Numbered from the stretch's first letter, positions 26,933 through 36,603 are shown. The stretch is 64,000 nucleotides of DNA from an uncultured Marinicella sp. (GCA_947502595.1 CANNAM010000009.1:1-64000); one strand, 5' to 3'. Translations and numbers: made by a program. Notes: generated by a model from the sequence alone, not told the origin.

Positions 26933-27580
26933 ATGCAACGCTGTGCAATATGTCTAGTTCACAGCCAACAAGCATTGTGCCACGGTTGTCAATCGTTGCT
27001 TCAAGCACCAATCAACCCATGCCAAATATGTGCCAAACCGTTGCAACAAAGCCATGGCATATGTGGTGAATGCCGCAGTGATACACCGGGCTTTTCTCAC
27101 ACCATTTGTGCCACTATTTATGAGCCGCCAGCCAGTTTATGGGTACAGCAGCTTAAATTTGGTGCGCGCATGGATCGTGCGCGTATTATGGCCGAAGCCT
27201 TGTTGGCACCGCTGGCATCAGTGGCATCAAGCGTGCCCATTATCCCCGTGCCACTGCACCCGAAAAGGCTGCAATCGAGGGGTTACAATCAAGCCTATGA
27301 AATTGCCAAAATCATTGGTAAACGGCATAATCGCGAAGTCCTGACTGATGTCTTAATCAGAACCAAACACACCGCCATGCAGGCAGAACTGCATGAAAAA
27401 CAACGCAGCGCAAATGTCCGAGCAGCCTTCAAGGTTGATAAGGTCATTAATTTTGACACGGTGTTGGTGTTAGATGATGTGATGACTACCGGCCAAACCA
27501 TGCGTTCAGTGGCCAAATCCCTGCGACAAGCAGGGGTAAAGAAAGTCATGGCAGTGGTATTTGCTCGTTCAGGTTGGTGA
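26933..27580 (+). CDS. ComF family protein (phosphoribosyltransferase-like)
   Basis: The 215-residue product has an N-terminal Cys-rich zinc part (CAIC, CHGC, CQIC, CGEC) and a type I phosphoribosyltransferase fold. The fold shows IIPVPLHPKRLQSRGYNQAY and the PRPP loop VLVLDDVMTTGQTMRSVAKS. ComF is needed for DNA uptake in naturally competent bacteria, but its reaction is unknown and the family is also widespread in non-competent species. It probably shares the smc transcript. Confidence 0.9.
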   Translation: MQRCAICLVHSQQALCHGCQSLLQAPINPCQICAKPLQQSHGICGECRSDTPGFSHTICATIYEPPASLWVQQLKFGARMDRARIMAEALLAPLASVASSVPIIPVPLHPKRLQSRGYNQAYEIAKIIGKRHNREVLTDVLIRTKHTAMQAELHEKQRSANVRAAFKVDKVINFDTVLVLDDVMTTGQTMRSVAKSLRQAGVKKVMAVVFARSGW

Positions 27581-27610
27581 CCAATCACCGCTAGTTTTGA
27601 ATGCAATGCG

Positions 27611-29062
27611 CTAAAATTCCCAATAAGCAGGAATCAACAAAATAAACAATGTAAATAATTCCAGACGGCCAAAAATCATGGCAAATGAAAGTACGGTTTT
27701 GGCGCCGTCGGATAAATTGGCAAAATGCGCGCCGGCATCACCCAAGGCGGGGCCCAAGTTGGTAAGGCTGGATAAAGAGGCTGAGAAAGCGGTGGTGATG
27801 TTTTCGCCGAATCCAGCCAGTAACAAAGTAAACACGCACCATAAAAACAGAAACTGCACAAAGAAGGCTGAAACTGAGTCAAGCACTCGATAATTAACTG
27901 TTTTACCGTTGATTTTAACCAAGTATTTACCATGTGGATGAATCAATCGATACAGTTCTCGCATGCTCATTTTAAACAATAAGATCATGCGGATGACTTT
28001 GAAGCCACCAGCTGTGGAGCCTGCACAGCCGCCAATCACACTGAATAATATCAACAACAGGGGTAAGGCGCCGGGCCACAGATAGAAAGGCTCGGTGGTG
28101 AAGCCAGTGGTTGAGCCTACTGATACGGCTTGGAATGTGCCTTGGCGAATTGATTCATACAGTGAGTCAGAAACACCGCTGGTGTAAAGTTGGAAGGAAG
28201 TGATGGCGGATGCCGCTGCCATGAAGCCAAAAAATACTTTGACCTCGGTGTCCATTAAGTAGGTTTTGATTGAAGCTGATTTCCATGCCAAAAAATGCGA
28301 GGCAAAATTAATACCTGCAATCAACATAAATATCACTGCAATCATTTCGATCAATGAGTTATTAAAATAACCCATAGAGTCATCATAAGTTGAAAAACCA
28401 CCTATGGATATGGTTGAAAATGCATGACATATGGCATCAAACATATTCATGCCAGCCATGTAATAGCTTAAGGTACACATCACTGTAATACCCAAATAGA
28501 TGAACCACAAAGCTTTGGCGGTTTCGGTGATTCTGGGGGTTAACTTTTGATCTTTCATAGGGCCTGGGGTTTCGGCTTTGAAGATCTGCATGCCACCAAT
28601 GCGCAACATCGGTAACACAGCCACCGCCAGTACAATGATACCCATACCACCAAACCATTGTAACTGCTGGCGGTAGTATTTTATCGAATGCGGCAATTCG
28701 TCGATATTGGTTAATATGGTCGCGCCGGTGGTGGTTAAGCCAGAAATTGACTCAAAAATAGCATCGGTCAATGAAAGGTTCATGTGTTCAGAGAGGAAAA
28801 GTGGCAATGATCCGGCCAGGCCAACTATCAGCCAAGAAGCCCCAACCACTAAAAAGCCACTGCGAATTTTTAATTCTGCATGGATGTTCCGATAGATGAA
28901 AAAAGGGATTGCACCCATCACTGCCAATGTGCCAAAACCTTGTAAAAATGGATAAATATCACCGTCTTGATAAATGTAACCAACTAACGCAGGCGGTAAC
29001 ATCATGCTGCTAGCAACCAGCAACAACAGACCAACAATTTTTGCTATCAGACGTGGGTTCAT
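27611..29062 (-). CDS. trkH: Trk-type potassium uptake channel subunit TrkH
   Basis: The 483-residue membrane protein has the four pore repeats of TrkH/KtrB, with selectivity-loop sequences SGLTTTGATIL, STISIGGFSTYD, SVGSTTGFTTEP and SLSSLTNLGPALGD. The intramembrane glycine-rich loop GGCAGSTAGGFKVIR is also present. It forms the K+ path and is gated by TrkA, whose gene ends 4 bases upstream. The ORF is complete and of normal family length. Confidence 0.94.
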   Translation of the reverse strand: MNPRLIAKIVGLLLLVASSMMLPPALVGYIYQDGDIYPFLQGFGTLAVMGAIPFFIYRNIHAELKIRSGFLVVGASWLIVGLAGSLPLFLSEHMNLSLTDAIFESISGLTTTGATILTNIDELPHSIKYYRQQLQWFGGMGIIVLAVAVLPMLRIGGMQIFKAETPGPMKDQKLTPRITETAKALWFIYLGITVMCTLSYYMAGMNMFDAICHAFSTISIGGFSTYDDSMGYFNNSLIEMIAVIFMLIAGINFASHFLAWKSASIKTYLMDTEVKVFFGFMAAASAITSFQLYTSGVSDSLYESIRQGTFQAVSVGSTTGFTTEPFYLWPGALPLLLILFSVIGGCAGSTAGGFKVIRMILLFKMSMRELYRLIHPHGKYLVKINGKTVNYRVLDSVSAFFVQFLFLWCVFTLLLAGFGENITTAFSASLSSLTNLGPALGDAGAHFANLSDGAKTVLSFAMIFGRLELFTLFILLIPAYWEF

Positions 29063-29066
29063 AAGG

Positions 29067-30443
29067 TCACAGGAACGAAGCGTCTACTTCGAATAAACGT
29101 TTCATGTCGTTGATGTTGCGTTTATCAGTAACAAACACTATTAAATGGTCTTGGTTTTCAATCACCACATTTCTGTGCGCCATGAGTACCTGGTCCTTTC
29201 TGATTAAACCGCCAATATTGCAACCTGGTGGTAAGTTGATGTCCTGAATCATTTTACCCACCACCTTAGATGAGCTGCTGTCACCAGTGACTTCGATTTC
29301 AATGGCTTCAGCGGCACCTGATTGCAGCGAGTGCACACGTGCAGTGTAGTCACCACGGACATGAGCCAAAATTCCACCCATGGTGATGTGTTGTGGTGAA
29401 ATAACGATGTCGATGGTGTCTTTTTCAATCAGTTGGGCATAGTTTTGCTTGTTGATTAAAGTCATGACTTTTTTGGCACCCATTTTCTTGGCCATCAATG
29501 CCGACAATAAGTTGGCTTGATCATCATTGGTTACGGCACAAAAAATATCGGTGTGGTTGATGTTTTCTTCATTCAATAATTCTTCAGACGTACAGTCGCC
29601 ACGAATCACCAAAGCTTTGTTTAATTCTTCAGCAATGAAACGCGATCTGAGTTTCTCATATTCGATGATTTTGACTGAATGATCTCGCTCTAGGGCTTTG
29701 GCCAGATTGAAGCCTATGTTGCCGCCACCGGCAATGATGATCTTATAACTGCTCTTGCTGGTTTTGTGCCACGCCTCCATGATTTTGGTGATGTGTTTAC
29801 GGGCAGCTAAAATAAAAACTATGTCATTGATTTTTAAGACAGTGTCGCCATCAGGCATGACTGATTTATTTTTTCTAAAGACCGCCGCTACCCTGGCATC
29901 AACGTTTTCAGGCAGTAAATGACTGAACTCTCTGAGTTGTTGGTCAACCAATGGGCCATTTTTTACAATTTTTATGGTGACTAATTGTGCCTTGCCGCCA
30001 GCAAAATCCAATACTTGCATGGCGCCAGCGTACTCAATCAGGCCTTTGATGTGGCGAGTGACCAATTGTTCGGGTGAGATATGGAAGTCAATCGGCACAT
30101 GTTCATGTTCAAACATTTCTGGGTATGAAGCATACTCAGCTTCACGTATTCGAGCAATTTTAGTGGGCGTATTAAACAAGCTGTAGCACACTTGGCAAGC
30201 CACCATATTGACTTCATCTGAATTGGTCAGTGCCACCACCATATCGGCATCATTGGCACCGGCCCTGATCAGCACAGATGGGTGGGATGCATGGCCATGT
30301 ACGGTTCTGATGTCAAACTTGTTCTGTATGTCGTTTAAGCGTTCGGCATCTGTATCTACGACAGTTACGTCATTGTTTTCATGGGACAAATGTTCAGCTA
30401 TCGATGAACCCACTTGTCCGGCGCCAAGGATAATTATTTTCAT
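29067..30443 (-). CDS. trkA: Trk potassium uptake regulatory subunit TrkA
   Basis: The 458-residue peripheral protein has two RCK_N/RCK_C pairs. The first Rossmann loop is IIILGAGQVGSSIAEHL (about 3-19) with acidic strand end VVDTD. The second is IIIAGGGNIGFNLAKAL (about 234-250). RCK_C parts lie at about 140-220 and 370-455. It binds NAD(H)/ATP and gates TrkH. Its start overlaps the stop of the upstream response-regulator gene by 4 bases (ATGA), so the three genes are translationally coupled. Confidence 0.95.
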   Translation of the reverse strand: MKIIILGAGQVGSSIAEHLSHENNDVTVVDTDAERLNDIQNKFDIRTVHGHASHPSVLIRAGANDADMVVALTNSDEVNMVACQVCYSLFNTPTKIARIREAEYASYPEMFEHEHVPIDFHISPEQLVTRHIKGLIEYAGAMQVLDFAGGKAQLVTIKIVKNGPLVDQQLREFSHLLPENVDARVAAVFRKNKSVMPDGDTVLKINDIVFILAARKHITKIMEAWHKTSKSSYKIIIAGGGNIGFNLAKALERDHSVKIIEYEKLRSRFIAEELNKALVIRGDCTSEELLNEENINHTDIFCAVTNDDQANLLSALMAKKMGAKKVMTLINKQNYAQLIEKDTIDIVISPQHITMGGILAHVRGDYTARVHSLQSGAAEAIEIEVTGDSSSSKVVGKMIQDINLPPGCNIGGLIRKDQVLMAHRNVVIENQDHLIVFVTDKRNINDMKRLFEVDASFL

Positions 30444-31771
30444 GATTTGTCCTTGCTTTTGGGGTTGATGTTCAAGGCCCTGAGTTTGCGGTATAGGTTG
30501 GTACGTTCCATGCCAGAAATTTTGGCCAAATCACCCACTTTGCCTTCCACTTGTTGAAGGTGGTACAAGAAATAATCGCGTTCAAATTCTTCTCTGGCTT
30601 CTCTGAGCTCTAAATCATAACGGGTGCTTTGTGATGAGTTTGATTGGGCTTGTTGGGTTTGTTCCAGTAGTTCAATCACTTCATCCAACTGAATTTCTGC
30701 GTCTCCTGGCTGTAATTGGAGTTGTCTTACCAGGTTTTTTAGTTCACGTAAATTACCCGGCCAACCATAATTACGCAAATGGTTTTGTGCTGCAAAAGAC
30801 AGCTTGCGGTAAGGTGTTTGTTCTTGGTCGGGCATGAAGTTTACATAGAAGTTAAGTAGTTCAGGTACATCTTCAGCTCGCTCGCTTAGGGTGCAAACGG
30901 GTACGGTAAACTCTGCAACAAATTCATACAGTTCGCGATTAAACTCATCATTATTGACCATAACTTTGATGTCTTGATGAGTGGTTGAAAGCAACTGTAC
31001 AGGGTTTTGCTGGTGTGGTTTTTGCCATTGCTTGAGGTGTATCAACAGTTTATTTTGTAGTCCTGAAGTCAAACAATCAATGTTGGTTAAAATGAATGAG
31101 CCAGATTGTGAGTGTTGTATCAACTGTTGGTAATTATCCGCCAATACTTTATCAATGTTGGCATCATTAAGTGTCAAGCTATCAATGATTACAGCGGCTT
31201 GTTGGTTTTGGTAACGTTGTTGGTGTAACCACAGTGCCAAAGTTAATTTCCCGGTGCCGCTGTCACCCACAAATGTGGTATTGGTGGTGGTTTTGCTGAG
31301 CTTCTCAATACAGGTGCGCAGTTCATGTATAGCTGTTGAACTGCCTATCGGTTCTAATACCTGCCATTCTTGGTTCATTTCATTGCTGCCCAGTTCGCCC
31401 TGATTGGCGGCCAAGGTTTGTTCAATGGTTTGTAATAATTTTGCCAAAGAGATGGGTTTTTCAACAAAATCATGGGCCCCCATTTTGGTGGCTTCAATGG
31501 CAGTTTCTATGGTGCCATGACCAGACATCATCACCACTGCAAAAGGCATGTTGTGGTTTTGGTTCCAAGATTTTAATAAACTGATGCCATCAATGTCAGG
31601 CATCCAGATATCCAACAACACCAAATCTGGGGTTTTGTCTTGCATTTGTTGATTGGCATCATGCCCGCCTTCAGCGGTTGAAACTTGATAGCCCTCATCA
31701 GTCAATATCTCAGAGATTAAGTTGCGAATGTCTGGTTCATCATCAACAATTAAAATATGGGATTGGCTCAT
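30440..31771 (-). CDS. NtrX-like response regulator with a degenerate AAA+ domain
   Basis: The 443-residue product has a receiver domain (Asp10-Asp11, phospho-acceptor Asp54 in LVLLDIWMPD, Lys in DFVEKPISL). An AAA+ domain follows with Walker A GDSGTGK and the sensor II part YGWPGNLRELKNLV. A Fis-type DNA-binding helix pair lies at the end (VGDLAKISGMERTNLYRKL). The sigma54-contacting GAFTGA loop is absent and the Walker B acidic pair is replaced (FILTNID). It is therefore unlikely to drive sigma54 promoters by ATP hydrolysis, and more likely acts as a classical DNA-binding regulator. No NtrY-like kinase gene lies nearby. It heads the trkAH unit. Confidence 0.85.
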   Translation of the reverse strand: MSQSHILIVDDEPDIRNLISEILTDEGYQVSTAEGGHDANQQMQDKTPDLVLLDIWMPDIDGISLLKSWNQNHNMPFAVVMMSGHGTIETAIEATKMGAHDFVEKPISLAKLLQTIEQTLAANQGELGSNEMNQEWQVLEPIGSSTAIHELRTCIEKLSKTTTNTTFVGDSGTGKLTLALWLHQQRYQNQQAAVIIDSLTLNDANIDKVLADNYQQLIQHSQSGSFILTNIDCLTSGLQNKLLIHLKQWQKPHQQNPVQLLSTTHQDIKVMVNNDEFNRELYEFVAEFTVPVCTLSERAEDVPELLNFYVNFMPDQEQTPYRKLSFAAQNHLRNYGWPGNLRELKNLVRQLQLQPGDAEIQLDEVIELLEQTQQAQSNSSQSTRYDLELREAREEFERDYFLYHLQQVEGKVGDLAKISGMERTNLYRKLRALNINPKSKDKS

Positions 31772-32045
31772 TTATTTGATCCTGTTTTAAGCGGCAAGTT
31801 TGAAATTCCACTGGCATTATTTAATACCCTGATTTTACACGATATTTACCCTATGACACCGGCTATATAAAAAAACATGCAGACGGTAAATCGGAAGTTT
31901 ATCGGACTCTATAGGGTACTTTAACATCATTGGATTCAGCTTTGAAGTGTATTGCAGTTGATTCAATATCCAGAGAATTGGTTAACACCTCAGGCCTGGG
32001 TGATTAAAATGCTGAAGACCAAGTTCTTAGACCTCAATTGCTTGG

Positions 32046-32678
32046 CTACTTAACCAACCAAGCCAATAAAAATCCAGTGGCAAAGCCCATGATGTGGCTG
32101 ATCCAAGCGATGTCATAAGAAGGGTTGGTTTGGACTTGTAAAATGATTTGTACCAACAGCCATAAGATAATGACCACGGCCAAGGGCATCGATGTTTTTT
32201 GCATGTATAGCCCAATGGGCAGTATGAAATTGATTTTTTTTCGTGGAAAAAGTACCAGCCACATACCAATTAAACCTGATACAGCACCACTGGCACCGAC
32301 CAGTACATTGTCTTGTGACTGTAAAAAATAACTGGCAAACACATTGCCGACAATGCCTGATAATAAAAACACCGTAAGAAATTTTTGGCCACCAATGACT
32401 TGTTCTATTGCAAAGGCCAGCAGCAGAAAAATACTGATGTTAATCACCCAGTGTAATACATTGCCATGTAAGAACAATGTGGTCAATAGTCTAAATAATT
32501 CAGTAGGTTGCTGCTGTATCAGACCCCAATATTGCTTGGTATGGATGGCGTATAAGTCCATCAGCTGATTTTGGTACTGGGTATAATTATTCAGGAACAA
32601 AAACAGCAAAAACACCACTAATAACAACACCGATACATACGGGAAATACTTGGGTTTTTGGTTGGAAAAATTGATCAC
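32046..32678 (-). CDS. rhomboid family intramembrane serine protease
   Basis: The 210-residue protein has about 6 membrane helices. The catalytic Ser is in VGASGAVSGLIG (helix 4), the catalytic His in WISHIMGFATGFL (helix 6), and the oxyanion-side HxxxN-type segment is HGNVLHWVINI in helix 2. Rhomboids cut helices inside the membrane. Its start overlaps the gspB stop by 4 bases (32675-32678), so it is co-translated with the type II secretion genes. The sequence looks like an ordinary rhomboid, not clearly a rhombosortase. Confidence 0.9.
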   Translation of the reverse strand: MINFSNQKPKYFPYVSVLLLVVFLLFLFLNNYTQYQNQLMDLYAIHTKQYWGLIQQQPTELFRLLTTLFLHGNVLHWVINISIFLLLAFAIEQVIGGQKFLTVFLLSGIVGNVFASYFLQSQDNVLVGASGAVSGLIGMWLVLFPRKKINFILPIGLYMQKTSMPLAVVIILWLLVQIILQVQTNPSYDIAWISHIMGFATGFLLAWLVK

Positions 32679-33508
32679 TTGGGAATTAAAAATTTAACGC
32701 CCTCAAACGTCAAAACCACACCGTCTTGATTAATTTCTTCGACAGTAACCAAATCTTCAATACTGTCGCCAGTGGTGTATTTGACGCCATTCAATATCAC
32801 CATTCGATTTTCTGGCTCAGGGTCATAAATGTGAATATTTAATTTGATTGGCGGGATGTTTTTGCGAATTTCAAAGTCAATCTGATGAACCAATAAGAAG
32901 TCTTGCTTCATCGCGGGCTCCAAGTCTTTACGTTGCTGTTGTGCTGTGGCTCTCACTTGTTCTTTGTTGGCTAATTTTTTATCAGTGTTTTCTGCTTTTT
33001 CAGCCCTTGGCACCACTTGTAAGGTGTCCTCTCCAGTGTCAGCTTGTTGGCCTTGATTACCTTGACGCTTTGCCATAGTAGTGGCTTTTTGCTCAATGTC
33101 GCTGTGGGGTTTAACCTGAGCTAAATTTGCAGCCTTGGATTTGACTGTATCTGGTTTTGGCGGTGTCAATTTGTTGGATGTATCAGCTGCAACTGATTTG
33201 ATGTCGTTGACAGGTGGTTCGGCTTCTCTGCTTGGTTCAATGTCTTTAACCACTGGCTTGGGTTCAGTTTGGGAGCTGGTATCGGCACCCAGCCAGCTGC
33301 TTACTTGGTTGATGGCGCTGTGGTGCCAACCTTGAGTCCAAGCAAACACCCCAGCAGCAACCACCAGCAACAATACCAGAAGCCACCAAAAACTTCGCCG
33401 CCGGCCATTGCTTGGTTGGTCAGTGAATTTTATTTGATTGACGTTGGCGACTGATTCAGTGCTGCGGTTGTGGTCAGATTTTTTTAGTGCGTCAATAATT
33501 GAAGACAT
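32675..33508 (-). CDS. gspB: general secretion pathway protein B
   Basis: The 277-residue product has a short cytoplasmic start (MSSIIDALKKSDHNR). A membrane helix at about 39-60 (FWWLLVLLLVVAAGVFAWTQ) and a long charged, low-complexity linker follow. A C-terminal T2SSB domain runs from about 205 (LVHQIDFEIRKNIPPIKLNI, MVILNGVKYTTGD) to the end, FEGVKFLIPK. The start residues SIIDALKK are typical of GspB/ExeB/OutB. With ExeA it helps place the secretin GspD in the outer membrane through the cell wall. It lies 3 bases after gspA. Confidence 0.9.
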   Translation of the reverse strand: MSSIIDALKKSDHNRSTESVANVNQIKFTDQPSNGRRRSFWWLLVLLLVVAAGVFAWTQGWHHSAINQVSSWLGADTSSQTEPKPVVKDIEPSREAEPPVNDIKSVAADTSNKLTPPKPDTVKSKAANLAQVKPHSDIEQKATTMAKRQGNQGQQADTGEDTLQVVPRAEKAENTDKKLANKEQVRATAQQQRKDLEPAMKQDFLLVHQIDFEIRKNIPPIKLNIHIYDPEPENRMVILNGVKYTTGDSIEDLVTVEEINQDGVVLTFEGVKFLIPK

Positions 33509-33511
33509 ATT

Positions 33512-35038
33512 TTACTCAACTAGTTTGGGTCCTTGATAAGCGTTCAATGACAACGCCATTTGGGTTTCTTTGCCAATGATTCCGTCAGCCAATAAACCGT
33601 TGGCTTGTTGGAATGCAATGATCCACTCGGTTAAATCTGCTGCTTGAATATTTGGGTTATTATCTATTACTTGGGCCATTTTTAATGCCCAAGAGCTGGT
33701 TGCGTTGCTGATTGTATCATCAATCAACTCCACAGCCATTGGCCACAGAATGAAATAATGTCCAAACCACCGTTGGTCTATGTTGCTGGTTAAAAAAGCT
33801 TGATCTCCTTTGGTGGTATTTAAAATCAATTGGTGGTCCTTCAGGCCTTTTAATAACGCCAATTCGCCGTTATCCAATAACAGTAAAACCGGCACGTTTT
33901 GTTGTTTAAGTTGAGTGAGGTTGCCTTGTCTGCGTAGGCAGGCCATGCCAATCAATTGTATCTGTGGGCATTCGTTGTGGTTCCAAACCACACTGCTTGG
34001 CTCTCCCCATAAAGCCAGTAAACGTTGCCAGCTGACTGCCGGACTTGGTAGTTCCAATGTTGGGCTCGCTGTGTTGTTGGCTTCAGTCGTAACCTTCACT
34101 GAGGAAACTGGCTTGCTTAGGGTTTGAGGAGAGGGCTTGTCAAAAGCATGCCACAACCAACCAAACAGCAGCAGCAAAAACGGCGTCATTACCATTGCCC
34201 AATACTTCAGTTGTTTAGGTTTTTGATCAGGGTAAACTTCTTTGATTGCTTGTTTGGCATGTTTCAGTTTAACGCTGGGTGATTCAGTGGCAAATGCCAC
34301 CAACAAAGCCCGGTCACATAATATGTTAATCAACCGAGGTACGCCCTGCGTTTGTTGGTAAATTTGTTTGATTGCGTTACTGGAAATTAAATCCTGTTTA
34401 CCACCGCTGACGGCAATTCGGTGGTGGATGTATTGCTGAGTTTCTGCTTTTGATAGAGGCTGCAAGTGAAATCTTGAGGTGATGCGTTGGGCCAATTGGC
34501 GCAAATCTTTGCGTTGCATCAGCTGCTTTAATTCAGGTTGGCCAATCAGGATAATTTGTAACAGTTTTTGCTGGTCGGTTTCCAAATTGGTTAACAGCCG
34601 CAGCTGTTCCAAGGTATCGCGTGGAATATTTTGCGCTTCATCAATGATAACCAAGGTGTTTTTGCCTTCTGCCCACCATTGTAGCAAGTGTTGGTTGAGC
34701 TTCTCAACCATTGCATTGAGTTTGCCTTTCATCCCTCGAGTGGATAATTTAAATTCATTGAATATATTTTCCAATAACTCAACTGGGGTGATGTTGGGGT
34801 TTAAAATCAAAGCAGCTTGGGTGTCGGTAGGTAATTTCTGTAAAAACAAGCGGCTGATGGTGGTTTTTCCAGTGCCCACTTCGCCAGTCAATTGGACAAA
34901 TCCTGCGCCACCACCGCGGGTAACTCCGTAAATTAAATGGGCCAAGGATTCTTGGTGTTTTTGGCTTAAATAAACAAACTCTGGATCAGGCGTGATCGAA
35001 AAAGGGGCTTGTTGTAAGTCAAAATATTCTAAATACAT
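33512..35038 (-). CDS. gspA: GspA/ExeA family AAA ATPase with peptidoglycan-binding end
   Basis: The 508-residue product opens with MYLEYFDLQQAPFSITPDP, the ExeA hallmark. It has Walker A TGEVGTGKTT (about 51-60), Walker B LVIIDEAQNI, and the conserved RLLTNLETD, RITSRFHL and GVPRLINILCDRAL segments. A membrane helix at about 285 (WAMVMTPFLLLLFGWLWH) leads to a periplasmic region. It ends in a peptidoglycan-binding domain (about 440-500, IIAFQQANGLLADGIIGKET). ExeA-ExeB assemble the type II secretin. The core gsp genes are not in this window. Confidence 0.92.
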   Translation of the reverse strand: MYLEYFDLQQAPFSITPDPEFVYLSQKHQESLAHLIYGVTRGGGAGFVQLTGEVGTGKTTISRLFLQKLPTDTQAALILNPNITPVELLENIFNEFKLSTRGMKGKLNAMVEKLNQHLLQWWAEGKNTLVIIDEAQNIPRDTLEQLRLLTNLETDQQKLLQIILIGQPELKQLMQRKDLRQLAQRITSRFHLQPLSKAETQQYIHHRIAVSGGKQDLISSNAIKQIYQQTQGVPRLINILCDRALLVAFATESPSVKLKHAKQAIKEVYPDQKPKQLKYWAMVMTPFLLLLFGWLWHAFDKPSPQTLSKPVSSVKVTTEANNTASPTLELPSPAVSWQRLLALWGEPSSVVWNHNECPQIQLIGMACLRRQGNLTQLKQQNVPVLLLLDNGELALLKGLKDHQLILNTTKGDQAFLTSNIDQRWFGHYFILWPMAVELIDDTISNATSSWALKMAQVIDNNPNIQAADLTEWIIAFQQANGLLADGIIGKETQMALSLNAYQGPKLVE

Positions 35039-35202
35039 GGGTTATCAGGCACAAGGCTTGGAGAAAGGTTCAATCAGAGCTAATCATTGCTAATTGTAAT
35101 CTGCTTTTGTGATTGAAGCAAAATTTATACTTTTGCCAATCACAACAAAATTTTATCGCATAATTGTGATAGCATGAATACTTACAATTGAGGTTGGTAG
35201 TG

Positions 35203-36549
35203 ATGAAATATATATACGCATTCATGGTCGCATGTTTTCTCTCAGTCGCTGGTGCAGAAAAAGTCGATTTAGCGATTCTGAATATTGATGGCGTTGGGCC
35301 AAGTGTATTGACCCAGGTTAAACAGTCTGAAGGCGTGGACTGGTGGATAGAGGTGGGTGAAAAACTGTTGGTCGCCAGCAGTGTTAATGGCCACCAAGAC
35401 TTACCCGGCGGTGTTGTCCTTGAATCCACTTTGTCTGCAGTCGATATTGACCAGCTGGCTTTTCATGTGTTGGGTCATTGTGACCACTCAGAAACGGATA
35501 AAATTTTGCATGACAAGCTGAATGTGGTTTATGCAGGCCAGCCGACCAGAATAGTTAATATTGCTGCCGTACATGACAAAAGTCAATTGCTGCAGCATGA
35601 TGCAATATTGCCTTTTGAAAAGAATAAAGTGCTGAGCTATCAAATCAAAAACCGTGAATTTAAAAAGCAACAGTTTGGCAGCAGCCAGGTTCAAGGCTTG
35701 GTCGATCAGGTGAGCCAAAATCGTTGGTACAGTCAAGTAGAATACTTGGCTGGTTTTGACCGCATGTTGGAAGTTGACCTTGAAACTACGGGCCAGTGGC
35801 TAGAGGAACAATTCAATGCACTGGGGTTGGTCACTTCAAGGGTTTCATTGCACAGTCACTACCGTGGCTTCAATGTGCTGGGTTTCAAGCAAGGCAGCAC
35901 CAGAGCAGATGATTGGTATGTGGTGGGTGCGCATTTGGACTCCAGAAATGCAACATGGAATGATAATTTGCCTTCACCTGGTGCAGAGGACAATGCCTCA
36001 GGTTGTTCTGGGGTTTTGGAAATGGCCAATGTCATCACTCAATATGATACTGAGGCATCCATTGTTTTCATGTGTTTTATTGAGGAAGAATCAGGTTTAT
36101 TGGGTTCCAAGGATGTGGTGACTCAATTAACCACTGATGGTGACATCAATAAAGTTCAGGCCATGTTGAACCTAGATATGATCAGTTACCGAGCCCCCGA
36201 CATGAATACCGCCGTGGTAGGCACCAACTCCGCTCAATACCAATCTTTAGCCAATACAGTTGCAACCAATGGCAATCTATATACTGATCTTGATTGGCAA
36301 GTTAACTTGAACATGTGTTGTACTGATTTTGTCAGTTTTTCGGCAGCTGATATCCCTGCCGTTACCACCAATCAACCCAATATCTCTAGTTATTTTGGCT
36401 ACCATTCAACCCAAGATTTGGCGGTTAATCTTGACCCAGTATTAGGTTCAAGCATTGTCAAAGCCAATCTGGCTACTTTGATTGATAGGGTGGGTGTTGA
36501 CTTCACCTCAAGTGACCTCATTTTTGCCGATGGTTATGAGCTGCCTTAA
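35203..36549 (+). CDS. secreted M28 family zinc aminopeptidase
   Basis: The 448-residue product has a signal peptide (MKYIYAFMVACFLSVAGA). After a propeptide-like part comes an M28 domain with the zinc ligands in order: His about 244 and Asp about 263 (VVGAHLDSRN, GAEDNASGCSG), Glu about 294 (CFIEEESGLLGS), Asp about 325 (LNLDMISY) and His about 401 (YHSTQDL). CCTDFVSFSAADIPA fits the Vibrio leucine aminopeptidase branch. The end DLIFADGYELP is a strong match to the shared C-terminal tail of exported proteins here. The ATG at 35203 follows GAGG; the frame opens at a TTG at 35188. It is divergent from gspA. Confidence 0.92.
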   Translation: MKYIYAFMVACFLSVAGAEKVDLAILNIDGVGPSVLTQVKQSEGVDWWIEVGEKLLVASSVNGHQDLPGGVVLESTLSAVDIDQLAFHVLGHCDHSETDKILHDKLNVVYAGQPTRIVNIAAVHDKSQLLQHDAILPFEKNKVLSYQIKNREFKKQQFGSSQVQGLVDQVSQNRWYSQVEYLAGFDRMLEVDLETTGQWLEEQFNALGLVTSRVSLHSHYRGFNVLGFKQGSTRADDWYVVGAHLDSRNATWNDNLPSPGAEDNASGCSGVLEMANVITQYDTEASIVFMCFIEEESGLLGSKDVVTQLTTDGDINKVQAMLNLDMISYRAPDMNTAVVGTNSAQYQSLANTVATNGNLYTDLDWQVNLNMCCTDFVSFSAADIPAVTTNQPNISSYFGYHSTQDLAVNLDPVLGSSIVKANLATLIDRVGVDFTSSDLIFADGYELP

Positions 36550-36603
36550 TTGAAGTAAACATGGTTATTCTGCTGACAAATTTATCCGGGGTTTGTAAGT
36601 TAA

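Noticed and set aside
31772-32045. Possible small gene or RNA between the regulator and rhomboid genes
   Set aside because: No frame with start signal, no clear hairpin with T run; nothing could be supported.
32046-32678. Rhomboid as a rhombosortase for GlyGly-CTERM proteins
   Set aside because: No protein in the window has a GlyGly-CTERM end and the GASG/H motif context is that of ordinary rhomboids.
34479-34931. 150-codon open frame antisense to gspA
   Set aside because: Ser/Trp/Cys-rich composition and full overlap with a well-supported ATPase gene; a shadow frame.
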